Position numbers and translations under genes: made by a program. A stretch of DNA of 59,629 nucleotides, from positions 1-59,629 of the forward strand of contig JAVXNE010000011.1 of assembly GCA_036645935.1 (NCBI GenBank), read 5' to 3'. The stretch comes from JAUNBN01 sp036645935. Lineage in GTDB: Bacteria > Bacillota > Clostridia > Oscillospirales > Ruminococcaceae. Positions 24,397-32,891 of the stretch are shown in pieces; positions within the stretch are counted from its first letter, which is position 1; the number at the start of each line of letters is the position of its first letter. A model generated the notes under the pieces. The model was not told the DNA's origin. It worked only from the letters and a program-made list of their open reading frames with translations, and searched no databases.

Positions 24397-25505
24397 AGCA
24401 CCTCGTCAAGGTCGTATATTGTGTTTATCTTGCCCGACAGCACCGTTGCGAATGTCGGGTTGCTCGCGAGAGTGCGCACGAGGGTCGGGCGTGAATCGTC
24501 CAACTCCGACGCGCGCAATATCGGCTTTATCGAGAAATGCGAGCGCAGGTAGTCAAAGCCGAATTCCGATTTGAGATACTTGTGTGCAAGCTGGCTCATG
24601 TATGGCCACGCGCTGGGAGGACGCGCGGGGCAGAGGTCACAGTTATAAAATTGTCTGCTCGAGCAAAGACCGTCGGAACTCTTCATGCAGCTCAAATCGG
24701 GCAGCGAGTCATAGCTGGTTTCGTGAGGAGTGAAGGTGACCGAGGTGAGCGAATGCAGTCCTGTTTTGCCGAACGGCATAATCGAGAAAAACGGGCCGTC
24801 CATAACCGTTATCCCGACATTGCGCAGAGGATCCGACACAGTGCAGAGAATTATCTCACACAGCTCGTATTTTATCTTGAACGGCTCGAGGCCTGCGAGT
24901 GCGAGCATTTGATTGACGCTCGCATAGGTGGCGTTGAGCACAAACGGCGCTTCATATTTTGCGGCTCCCGCAGTTACCTCATACACCTCGCGCTTTCTTT
25001 CAATTGATGTTACAGCGGCGCCGCAAATGATTTCGACATTGGAAAGCGCCGAGAGCTGTGCGCACAGCTTGTCGCGCATCAGTGCGGCGTCGAAGGTGTA
25101 TTCGGTTGTGAGAAACGCACCGTCGCACAGTCCGGAGTTAAAATAGCGCGAGGGGGAGATGTCATCGCACCTTATGTCGGAGGCAAGGCAAAAGCGGCGG
25201 AACTCGGCGGCATTTGTCCAGCTGTACGCCGCGCTTGTTGCATATACCTGATCGAACTCACCGTTTATACACTCGCGGTAATCGCGCACGAATCGCTCGA
25301 AATAGCCTCTGGATTTGATTGCTGTCGAGAGGCTGCGCGGGTAATGGTAACCCATATGAACCCGGGCCTGGTTTACGAAGGTCGCACGGGAAAAGGGAAG
25401 CTTGTCTGCTTCAAGCACGATGACGTGTTCGCCTGCACTGCCACAGCGCAGGGCAGAATAAAGTCCATAAATTCCCGCTCCGATTATAAGCTTGTCGCAA
25501 ATCAT
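24393..25505 (-). CDS. FAD-dependent oxidoreductase (DAO superfamily)
   Basis: The 370-residue cytoplasmic protein has an N-terminal dinucleotide-binding fold LIIGAGIYGLYSAL (GAGIYG, 9-14) and an acidic residue (Glu32) at the end of the second strand, a strong FAD-binding signature. It has the general layout of D-amino-acid-oxidase-like enzymes, including VLNATYASVNQMLA in the second half. Substrate is unknown; relatives in polysaccharide clusters may oxidise sugar or aminosugar intermediates. It overlaps both neighbours by 4 nt and lies between two glycosyltransferases, so it probably modifies a sugar nucleotide or lipid-linked sugar of the same pathway. Confidence 0.75.
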   Translation of the reverse strand: MICDKLIIGAGIYGLYSALRCGSAGEHVIVLEADKLPFSRATFVNQARVHMGYHYPRSLSTAIKSRGYFERFVRDYRECINGEFDQVYATSAAYSWTNAAEFRRFCLASDIRCDDISPSRYFNSGLCDGAFLTTEYTFDAALMRDKLCAQLSALSNVEIICGAAVTSIERKREVYEVTAGAAKYEAPFVLNATYASVNQMLALAGLEPFKIKYELCEIILCTVSDPLRNVGITVMDGPFFSIMPFGKTGLHSLTSVTFTPHETSYDSLPDLSCMKSSDGLCSSRQFYNCDLCPARPPSAWPYMSQLAHKYLKSEFGFDYLRSHFSIKPILRASELDDSRPTLVRTLASNPTFATVLSGKINTIYDLDEVL

Positions 25506-26323
25506 TCGTGTTCCTCCGCTGTGCGAGCGGGTGGATTGTAGCCTCCGAACGCATTTTTTATGAGAACCTTTAACAGGTTGAGGTTTCCCGAGAGCGGGCT
25601 TATTTTTGTGGGGGTTTTCCCGGTTGCCGGATATTCGCGGCGAACGGGAACCTCGCAGGCAGAATATCCGAGCGACGCCCAGCGCGTGCTGAGATATGCG
25701 AGCAACTCATAGCCTGAGAACACCTCTCGAAGCGGCGCGACGCGCCCGTCCTCAAGATATCGGCGGGAATGGCCGCGAAAGGCATTGGTCGTGTCGGTAA
25801 AGTGAAAGTGAGATGCAAGCGAAGTTATCGGTGCATGCAGCAGCCGGACTGCAAGCAGACGGGAGAGTGGGGTGTTTATCGCTTGTCCCCCCGTTACAAA
25901 GCGGCTGCCCTGTATGAAATCACAGCCGGATTGCAACTTGTCGATGAAGAGCGGAACACTCTCAATTGAGTCTTTATCGTTGCCGTCGACAGTGATTATG
26001 CCATCATAGCCGCGCCGGAGCGCCCAGTATATACCCATTCGAAGCTGCGCGCCCTGTTTACCGGCTCCCGTCTTGACGAGCAATGCGTTTACGTCGAGAG
26101 CGCGCAGAGCATCCGAATCAGTGCTGCCGTCGGTGCTGCCAGCGTCACACAGTGCTATGTCGCAGATATTGCATATCGCGGCGTTTTGCGCGCGTTCCAG
26201 CTCATGCGTTATGCGCCCGTCTTCGTTTATTATTGGGATGAGCAGGCAAAAGTCACTGCGCTTTGGGGCGAATTCTTCAAGTTTAAAATCCGGCACGCCG
26301 ACGATATTCGTAAATGTGGTCAC
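25502..26323 (-). CDS. Family 2 glycosyltransferase, dolichyl-phosphate-mannose-synthase-like
   Basis: The 273-residue soluble GT2 has IPIINE (29-34), CDAGSTDGSTD (59-69), GAGKQGAQLRMGIYWALRRG and the donor motif TVDGNDKD (111-118), which is the DPM1-like D-x-N-D form. The C-terminal half includes TDTTNAFRGHSRRYLE, typical of DPM-like acceptor-site sequences. No membrane helices are seen, unlike the other GT2 in the operon. Likely reaction: transfer of a sugar from a nucleotide donor to a polyprenyl phosphate or glycan acceptor. It overlaps neighbours by 4 nt on both sides. Confidence 0.82.
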   Translation of the reverse strand: MTTFTNIVGVPDFKLEEFAPKRSDFCLLIPIINEDGRITHELERAQNAAICNICDIALCDAGSTDGSTDSDALRALDVNALLVKTGAGKQGAQLRMGIYWALRRGYDGIITVDGNDKDSIESVPLFIDKLQSGCDFIQGSRFVTGGQAINTPLSRLLAVRLLHAPITSLASHFHFTDTTNAFRGHSRRYLEDGRVAPLREVFSGYELLAYLSTRWASLGYSACEVPVRREYPATGKTPTKISPLSGNLNLLKVLIKNAFGGYNPPARTAEEHE

Positions 26324-27102
26324 GCGAACACCTCGCTGATGTAATCCATGGTTGCGACGACGTCATCGAACGGACGGCAGCGCATTTCAACCGACACGAA
26401 ACGGTCATAGCCGCTCTCCCGAAGCATTGATGCGAGCTCTCGATGCTCCGAGCGCTTCTCTATCGCTGCGAGGTTCGGCTCACTGATGTGTACGTGGGAG
26501 ATGAGATGGACGTTGTTGCAAGCGGCAATGAGAGACTCCCCATTGCAGAGTATCGTGCCGAAATCGAGGTTTATACCGGCTCCTTCTCCCACACTTTTGA
26601 CGAAGCGCGCAGCTTCGTCGGTCGTGTTGAGAAAATTTGTGTTATATATGGGTGGGTTGGCTTCAATGCCAATGACACATCCATTTGCAGCGGCATAAGT
26701 GCAAATGTCTTTAAAAAACGAGAGCGCGACGCCCTCGCTTGTTCCATTTGGAATTGAGCGGTTTTTAGGACAACCGAACACGAGGTTGCGGCATGCGAGC
26801 GCTTTTGCAAAATCGACGGCGCGTTTTGTGTAGTTGCACAGCGAAGACCTCTCGCTGTCGCTGCCGCAGATGCACTCCGATTTGCCATACCATATCGACT
26901 GCATGCTGCAAATTTCGAGTCCGTAATCGCGTGCCGCAGCTTCGGCGCAATCGCGCGCCTTTGGAATATTGTCATATGGCATATCGCCTACAAGCCGCGT
27001 CGGTGCGATTTCAAGTCCTGTGAAACCGTGTGCGGCGAGAGCGCTGTACACCCTTTCGTCGTCTGCGGCCTCCCAGCCGATGTTGGAAAATGCGAGTTTC
27101 AT
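26320..27102 (-). CDS. Sugar phosphate isomerase/epimerase (xylose-isomerase-like TIM barrel)
   Basis: The 260-residue protein has the AP-endonuclease-2/xylose-isomerase fold. It opens MKLAFSNIGWEA and has FTGLEIAPTRL early, GIEANPPIYNTNFL with a metal-type Glu midway, INLDFGTIL and HLISHVHISEPNL towards the end, and VSVEMR last: the standard Glu/Asp/His/Glu metal set of this family. It probably isomerises or epimerises a sugar or inositol derivative with a divalent metal. In the operon it follows the NAD-dependent epimerase gene with a 4-nt overlap, so both likely shape the sugar that the two transferases use. Confidence 0.82.
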   Translation of the reverse strand: MKLAFSNIGWEAADDERVYSALAAHGFTGLEIAPTRLVGDMPYDNIPKARDCAEAAARDYGLEICSMQSIWYGKSECICGSDSERSSLCNYTKRAVDFAKALACRNLVFGCPKNRSIPNGTSEGVALSFFKDICTYAAANGCVIGIEANPPIYNTNFLNTTDEAARFVKSVGEGAGINLDFGTILCNGESLIAACNNVHLISHVHISEPNLAAIEKRSEHRELASMLRESGYDRFVSVEMRCRPFDDVVATMDYISEVFA

Positions 27103-28052
27103 CGCGAACCTCCTTGTATGCCGGTGCTGACGAACGTGCCTGAGAGCACGCCCTCTTTTATCTCACGCAGAGATTGCTCTCGGGAATAGGTATACCCGTT
27201 CTTTCCGCCGAACAGCTCGGCGCTGACACTTCGCAGATCGTATTTTACAGGTTCTGACGCGAGCTTGTTGACGAAAGGCACTCCGTGTACATATTCGTAT
27301 GTTTCTGCAGCGCTGACAGGCTCCGCAACGAGATTGACCAGACGCAGCTTGTTTTCGAGAGCCACGCCGATATCGTGCCAGAGGTTGTGCAGACCGTAGA
27401 ATTGATAGACGGCGCGGCTGTCGGTGAAGCAGAGCGAGTTGAAATCATTGTGCTCAAAAAACGCCCGCAACGCGGCGAGCTCGCTCCCCGTTGCGCACAG
27501 TTTGAAGAAACCGTTTGTGCCCTCGCGGTAACCGTTTTTGACGAGCGTACAGCGCGCTGAGAGTTCGGAGTATTTTTCCGCTTTGAGCATTGAAGGGACG
27601 AGCGTTATCATGTCGTATATGAAATTCTTTTTGAGACCCTTGCCGTAGAGTCCCGGCAATCGCACGACCAGCGAGCGCTCGACATTTTCGGTGACCCAGC
27701 GCTCGAGCGCGTATCGGTTGAGTCCGTATGGGTGCAGACCATCCGTGTCAATCGTTGTGTTTTCGTCGACACCGTTGGGGCTTTTATATACGTCGGAGGT
27801 GCTGATAAGCACAAGGCGGCGGGGAGCCATGTGCTTGATGTTTTCAATGGCTGTGTCAATTAGCTTTCTGTCTCCCTCGGGATCGGAATTTGCAAGATAC
27901 TTTTCGGCGCGAACGCCGCAATAGACAACAAGATCGTGCCGCTTGCCAAACGCGTCGGAGATATTCTTTGAATTGTAAAGGCCGTCAAAGCTGTGCGACA
28001 TATTGAGATTGCCACCCACAAAGCCGGTGTAACCCACAAGCGAAATATTCAT
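27099..28052 (-). CDS. NAD-dependent epimerase/dehydratase (extended SDR)
   Basis: The 317-residue protein starts at the ATG at 28052, which has GGAGG 9 nt upstream; ATGs at 28058 and 28070 fit less well. The NAD-binding loop is GYTGFVG (7-13), followed by VLISTSDVYKSPNGVDE, the Thr/Ser catalytic region. The catalytic pair appears as PYGLNRYALE, that is Y-x-x-x-R rather than the usual Y-x-x-x-K, so activity could be altered. It belongs to the sugar-nucleotide epimerase/dehydratase group. It is the first gene of the nine-gene minus-strand operon ending at 17879. Confidence 0.8.
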   Translation of the reverse strand: MNISLVGYTGFVGGNLNMSHSFDGLYNSKNISDAFGKRHDLVVYCGVRAEKYLANSDPEGDRKLIDTAIENIKHMAPRRLVLISTSDVYKSPNGVDENTTIDTDGLHPYGLNRYALERWVTENVERSLVVRLPGLYGKGLKKNFIYDMITLVPSMLKAEKYSELSARCTLVKNGYREGTNGFFKLCATGSELAALRAFFEHNDFNSLCFTDSRAVYQFYGLHNLWHDIGVALENKLRLVNLVAEPVSAAETYEYVHGVPFVNKLASEPVKYDLRSVSAELFGGKNGYTYSREQSLREIKEGVLSGTFVSTGIQGGSR

Positions 28053-28175
28053 CGGCATAAACCTCCGCATAAGCGTTGTCTCAGAAGTATTTCATTAATT
28101 ATATGGGCTGTAACGTCTAAAATCAAGTGCGGCATATCCGCAGTCTTATTTCGGATAAATAGTTGCTTTTGCCAA

Positions 28176-28204
28176 TTGCCACGCACAGTAACATTTGTTA
28201 TACT
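28176..28204 (+). promoter_or_regulatory. Promoter of the diguanylate cyclase gene
   Basis: TTGCCA (28176-28181), a 17-bp spacer and TATACT (28199-28204) are each one or two bases from consensus. The site lies 90 nt before the ATG at 28295, whose SD is AAGGGG. Confidence 0.6.
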
Positions 28205-28294
28205 TGCAAAAAGACTATTTGCTGTTCGGATGACAGGCAATCTTTCCCAATTTGATCCTTTTTTCTGCGTTAATATGCATAAGGGGATGACACG

Positions 28295-30358
28295 ATGGAC
28301 GATGACAGAAATGTTGCACAACAGCTGCGATGCTACGCAAGGTGCCCGATAATCAAATGCGGTATTTCTGTGCAGAGCAAAGTTCTATGGGCAAATGACT
28401 GTGCATGCAAGTTTATCGGTGTTCCGTCCGGTGGACTTGACGGTCTCCCACTGGCAAATATAGTCAACGATCACGACTGGCGCACACTGATACGCTCGCT
28501 TGAAATATGCGGTTTTGATAGCGGTGGATATTGCGAGATTATGCGCGTGCACACCGCTGAGGGCAAGGAACGTATCGTCAGGATCAAGGGCTCGAAGTTT
28601 GAAGAAAACGGAGAATCCCTCGCCATTTTAACCCTCGAAGAGGTTTCACGGCAGACAGAGTATTATGAGGAACTTCAAAAGGATAACGATGAGCTTCACA
28701 GGCTGGTTGCAAATGTGCCGTGCGGTTTTTTCAGCTATGATATCGATGCGGGAAATCTTTTTTGCGGTATAGGCAGCGGGATGCTCGAGCTGCTCGGCTA
28801 CACCGAGGGGGAGTTCCGTCGGATTTTCGCGAATTCATATTTCAGGATGATATTCGAGGAAGATCGCGAGCAGGCGAGATCGACTGTGTTTGCCCAAATT
28901 GCGAATACAAGCCGTTCCGAGCTCAGTTATCGGGTTCGCAGCAAATCAGGCGAGCTGCGTTGGCTTTATGAAAAGGGTCATCTTGTCGTCGACACGTGCG
29001 GAAAACGGATTTTCTACGTCGCTGTGCTCGACGTGACAGAGTGGTATCGGACACAGGATGATTTTCGAACGGCAACCCTTGAACTCGATACGATTGCAGA
29101 AAATATGCCCGGTGGGCTTGGAATATTTGAAATAGATGGCGAAGTCAAGCTGAAATTCGGCAATGATCGCTATTTTGAGCTGTTCGGATGGAATAAAAAC
29201 AACGGCAATCTCATGCCGAGCATACTGAAACAGATTGACGCGAAGGATGTTTCTGATTTCATTGATAAGGCAAAAGAGACGGCGGTTGATCAGCGCACAT
29301 TCCGTATGGAGTTCAAAATTAACCGCCGGGACGGAACGATAATTTGGTGCGAGTGCATATCAAAGGTATTGAAGCTCGCCGAGACGGGTGTGCACACGGT
29401 GCTTTCCATTATGACCGATGTCACCGACCGAAAAAAATTCGAGCGCGAGCTCGCAGTTCAGGCAGAACGATACCGTATTATTGAGAAGATAACAGACGAA
29501 GTGCTCTTTGAATACGATCCGCAGACAGACATCATGCAGCTGCCGCGAACCGCAGACACGGTGGCCGGGAATCCGGTTGAGATACGTTCGTTCAGAGTGC
29601 TGATGAACCGAAGAGAGGGCGGCGGCAACGGCAAGGATTCGCTGGCAAAGGCGCTCGACGTCATGATGGAAAATTCCCAAAACAAAATCGTTGACTTCTT
29701 TACGGACTATTTTACAGGAGATCGGCAGTGGTATCGCGCTGCTTATGTGAATATAAAAGACGCTGAGGGAGTGTCGATAAGAATTATCGGCAGACTGCGA
29801 AACATCACACGTGAGCGAGAGGAAAAAGAAAAGCTCATCGAGCTTGCATGCATCGACCCAATGACCGAGCTGCTCAACCGCAGCACGCTGAGCGCCAACG
29901 TTGACACCTATCTGAAAACGGAGGTTCCAGGACATACGCATGCTGTTTTGCTGCTTGATATTGACAATTTCAAACACATTAATGACAGTTTCGGACACCC
30001 GTTCGGTGACAGCGTGATTTTTGAGATTTCACGCGCGCTCGGGATGGCGTTCCGCACGAGTGACTATATCGGGCGCATCGGCGGAGATGAATTCATGGCC
30101 TTTGTCAAAAACATTGACAGCGATACCGCGCAGAGCAAAGCTCAGGGGCTGTGTTCATTGATCAATCAATATTCGAGCGATTACAGCGATCTCACAATCA
30201 CCGTAAGTGTTGGAATCGCAATGTTTCCTGACAACGCGAGCTCGTTTACAACGCTCTATCGCAAGGCGGATATCGCCCTCTATGAGGCAAAAAGACGCGG
30301 AAAAAACAATATCGTCCTCTATGAACAGCGATTTGAAAAAGACATCGATATCGAGTGA
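28295..30358 (+). CDS. PAS-domain diguanylate cyclase
   Basis: The 687-residue cytoplasmic protein makes cyclic di-GMP from two GTP. Several PAS-type sensor repeats occupy about residues 15-500 (for instance GGYCEIMRVHTAEGKERIVR and SYRVRSKSGELRWLYEKG with their C-terminal PAC parts), followed by a GGDEF domain from about 515. The active-site loop is intact GGDEF (596-600), and an inhibitory I-site RTSD (587-590) sits exactly five residues before it, so product inhibition is expected. No EAL or HD-GYP domain and no membrane segment were seen. It is a single-gene unit; the signal sensed is unknown. Confidence 0.92.
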   Translation: MDDDRNVAQQLRCYARCPIIKCGISVQSKVLWANDCACKFIGVPSGGLDGLPLANIVNDHDWRTLIRSLEICGFDSGGYCEIMRVHTAEGKERIVRIKGSKFEENGESLAILTLEEVSRQTEYYEELQKDNDELHRLVANVPCGFFSYDIDAGNLFCGIGSGMLELLGYTEGEFRRIFANSYFRMIFEEDREQARSTVFAQIANTSRSELSYRVRSKSGELRWLYEKGHLVVDTCGKRIFYVAVLDVTEWYRTQDDFRTATLELDTIAENMPGGLGIFEIDGEVKLKFGNDRYFELFGWNKNNGNLMPSILKQIDAKDVSDFIDKAKETAVDQRTFRMEFKINRRDGTIIWCECISKVLKLAETGVHTVLSIMTDVTDRKKFERELAVQAERYRIIEKITDEVLFEYDPQTDIMQLPRTADTVAGNPVEIRSFRVLMNRREGGGNGKDSLAKALDVMMENSQNKIVDFFTDYFTGDRQWYRAAYVNIKDAEGVSIRIIGRLRNITREREEKEKLIELACIDPMTELLNRSTLSANVDTYLKTEVPGHTHAVLLLDIDNFKHINDSFGHPFGDSVIFEISRALGMAFRTSDYIGRIGGDEFMAFVKNIDSDTAQSKAQGLCSLINQYSSDYSDLTITVSVGIAMFPDNASSFTTLYRKADIALYEAKRRGKNNIVLYEQRFEKDIDIE

Positions 30359-30497
30359 AAGAGAGAATCACAACCAATAAATTCAGATTACAAAAGCCCG
30401 CGTTCGCACGGCGACTGCGATTGAATGGAAAGGCCGATATCGCGGCTAAATGACTTGGTTTTTTAACTTTTTGCAAACAGGTTTTCGGGGCAGTGAA

Positions 30498-30527
30498 AAA
30501 CCCCCGACGCAAAAGCATCGGGGGTTT
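30498..30527 (-). terminator. Intrinsic terminator of hppA
   Basis: A 10-bp GC-rich stem (AAACCCCCGA with TCGGGGGTTT) has an inner 2-bp extension around a four-base loop. On the minus strand it is followed by a run of T. It lies 17 nt past the hppA stop and may also stop plus-strand readthrough from the diguanylate cyclase gene. Confidence 0.85.
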
Positions 30528-30543
30528 GGCTGAAAACTTGCGA

Positions 30544-32637
30544 TTAAAAGAGTGAGCAGGTGAGGAAGAGGGTGGACATCAGAGAAGCGACGAGAGATAC
30601 GACGGTTATCTGAGTATTTATTGACGGACCAGCGGTGTCCTTGTAAGGATCGCCGACAGTGTCGCCGATGACGGCGGCCTTGTGCGCGTCCGAACCCTTG
30701 CCGCCTTCAGCACCGGATTCGATATATTTCTTCGAGTTATCCCAAAGTCCTCCGGCGTTGGACATGAAGAGCGCAAGCAGCAGACCGCTCGAGATATTTC
30801 CGAGAAGGAAGCCGCCGATTGCGTGTGCGCCGCCGACAAAGCCGACAACCAAAGTTGAAACGATCGCAAACAGGCCTGCGGGGATAAGCTCGCGCAGCGC
30901 GCCTGTTGTTGCTATATCAATGCATTTGTCGTATTCGGGCACGACATCGGCAACGCCCTCGCGCAGTCCCTTTATCTCGCGGAACTGACGGTGTATCTCG
31001 GTGATCATGCGCTGTGCGTTGCGATCGACGCCGAGCATGAGCATCGCGGAGAACACAGCGGGAACCGCCGCGCCGATGAGAACGCCGAAGAATACGACGG
31101 GATCCATTATGTCAAAGCCGGTGATGAGAGGAAGACCCAATCTTGCAGCTGCCGTGTTGACCTCGCTCATGTAAGCGCCGAGGAGGCTTATGACTGTGAG
31201 ACCCGCAGCACCTATCGCAAAGCCCTTGGTTACAGCCTTAACTGTATTGCCGGCACTGTCCAGCTCGTCTGTTATGCGCAGAGCCTCGTCTCCGAGATTG
31301 CCCATTTCGGCAAGGCCGCGCGCGTTGTCTACTATCGGCCCGAAGGCGTCGTTGCTCACTATCATGCCGACTATCGAGAGCATTCCGACTGCGGCCATCG
31401 CGATTCCGAACATTGCGTATCCCTCGCCGAGCGGCTCGCAAAGCTTATATGCCGCCAGCGCCGAGAGTGCGATTCCGGTCATTGCGGGCAATACCGATAT
31501 GAATCCGTACGATGTTCCGGAAAGGATTGTGAACGCAGGGCCGGTTGAAGAGGCGTGTGCGACACGGCGCACTATCGGTTTTTCGTCGTTTGTGAAGTAG
31601 TCGGTTGCGACACCGATAATTACTCCGACGATCAGTCCGACTGCGGAAGCGCCCCAGATGCGCCAGCTGAATCCGTCAAAGAACACGGTTGCAAGCGCGG
31701 TGAGACCGAGGAAAACGGCCGTTGTTACGTAAGTCGATGAATTTAGCGCACGCGTCGGATTGCCGTGGCGGCCAATGCGCGCCGTGGCTATTCCGAAAAT
31801 CGAAGCGAGCAGACCCAGTGTCGCGTAGCAGAAGACAACTGAGGTGTTGAGTTTGCCGCCGGTTGCGGCGTCAAGCGTTGCTGCCATTACAAGTGCCGCC
31901 GCCATCGAGGCGACGTTTGAATCGAAAAGATCGGCGCCCATGCCAGCAACGTCGCCGACGTTGTCGCCGACATTGTCCGCTATGACGGCGGGGTTGCGTG
32001 GGTCGTCTTCAGGAATTCCGAGCTCTACCTTGCCGACAAGATCAGCACTGACATCAGCGGTTTTTGTGAAGATGCCGCCACCCGCTTTCGCAAAGAGCGC
32101 GAGCGAGCTTGCGCCGAATGAGAAGCCGAGAAGAGCCGTTGTGTTGCCGGTGAGAAGGAGGACTCCCGCCACGCCGAGCAAACTGCTGCCGACGACCGCG
32201 AGACCCATGACCGCGCCGCCGCGGAAGCCCACAAGGAACGCTTCTTTAAGCCCACCGTTTTGTGCTGCTTCGGCTGTCTTGACGTTGGCAGAGGTCGCCA
32301 CAAGGATGCCTATCTTACCGGCAATAGCCGAGAACACTGCGCCGGCGAGATATGCCACCGCCATTATGATGTTGGCGGATATGTTGCCCAGCCAAACAGG
32401 GGAAGGGAGAAGAACGAAAATTACCAGCGCCGCCGCACCCGCGAAGCGAGCGAGGACAAGGTATTCCTTGCGAAGAAAGATGTTTGCGCCGTTTTTGATC
32501 AGCGTGCCAATTCGTTCGGTCACGGGATTGCTGGAACGCTGACGCTTGACCCAAAGACCCAGGTATACAGCGAAAGCGAAGGCAACTGCCGCGACCAACA
32601 AAGACGACGCGTAGAACACCGACAATGACGGTTGCAT
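30544..32637 (-). CDS. hppA: Membrane-bound proton-translocating pyrophosphatase
   Basis: The 697-residue integral membrane protein, with about 15-16 helices, couples pyrophosphate hydrolysis to ion export. The substrate site is clear: DVSADLVGKVELGIPEDD with DNVGDNVGDVAGMGADLFDS, and the late DTVGDPYKDTAGPS. The subfamily-determining stretch reads GNTVKAVTKG, with Lys and Thr where K+-dependent pumps have Ala and Gly/Ala, which suggests a K+-insensitive H+ pump; this is inference from motif knowledge. The SD GGAGG lies before the ATG at 32637. It recovers energy from biosynthetic pyrophosphate, common in anaerobic Clostridia. Confidence 0.95.
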   Translation of the reverse strand: MQPSLSVFYASSLLVAAVAFAFAVYLGLWVKRQRSSNPVTERIGTLIKNGANIFLRKEYLVLARFAGAAALVIFVLLPSPVWLGNISANIIMAVAYLAGAVFSAIAGKIGILVATSANVKTAEAAQNGGLKEAFLVGFRGGAVMGLAVVGSSLLGVAGVLLLTGNTTALLGFSFGASSLALFAKAGGGIFTKTADVSADLVGKVELGIPEDDPRNPAVIADNVGDNVGDVAGMGADLFDSNVASMAAALVMAATLDAATGGKLNTSVVFCYATLGLLASIFGIATARIGRHGNPTRALNSSTYVTTAVFLGLTALATVFFDGFSWRIWGASAVGLIVGVIIGVATDYFTNDEKPIVRRVAHASSTGPAFTILSGTSYGFISVLPAMTGIALSALAAYKLCEPLGEGYAMFGIAMAAVGMLSIVGMIVSNDAFGPIVDNARGLAEMGNLGDEALRITDELDSAGNTVKAVTKGFAIGAAGLTVISLLGAYMSEVNTAAARLGLPLITGFDIMDPVVFFGVLIGAAVPAVFSAMLMLGVDRNAQRMITEIHRQFREIKGLREGVADVVPEYDKCIDIATTGALRELIPAGLFAIVSTLVVGFVGGAHAIGGFLLGNISSGLLLALFMSNAGGLWDNSKKYIESGAEGGKGSDAHKAAVIGDTVGDPYKDTAGPSINTQITVVSLVASLMSTLFLTCSLF

Positions 32638-32721
32638 TAAAAAACCTCCGATTAAATATAAATAATTAGACGCTTGAAGAATAACACCGAGAGGGGTTGG
32701 TTTTAACTGAAAACACCAAAT

Positions 32722-32808
32722 CTTAACGAAATCTTAACAATATTTGCAATTGTCTTAACGAAATCTTAAGATAAATGTGAGAAAAAAGGTTCAAATTTAT
32801 ATTATAAT
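32722..32808 (+). promoter_or_regulatory. Pho-box-like repeats and promoter of the phosphate transporter operon
   Basis: CTTAAC repeats occur at 32722-32727, 32733-32738 and 32754-32759, with a near copy CTTAAG at 32765-32770. Members of each pair are spaced exactly 11 bp apart, the one-helical-turn spacing of PhoB/PhoP sites. A perfect -10 TATAAT lies at 32803-32808 without a good -35 box, as in activator-dependent promoters. The position before a phosphate transporter gene supports the reading. Confidence 0.6.
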
Positions 32809-32891
32809 CGAAGATGATAGGGGAGTATGCGATTTTCAAAAGACAATATTTTGCGTGCGAGAGCGCGTCAATATAGAAGAGAGGGTACATA

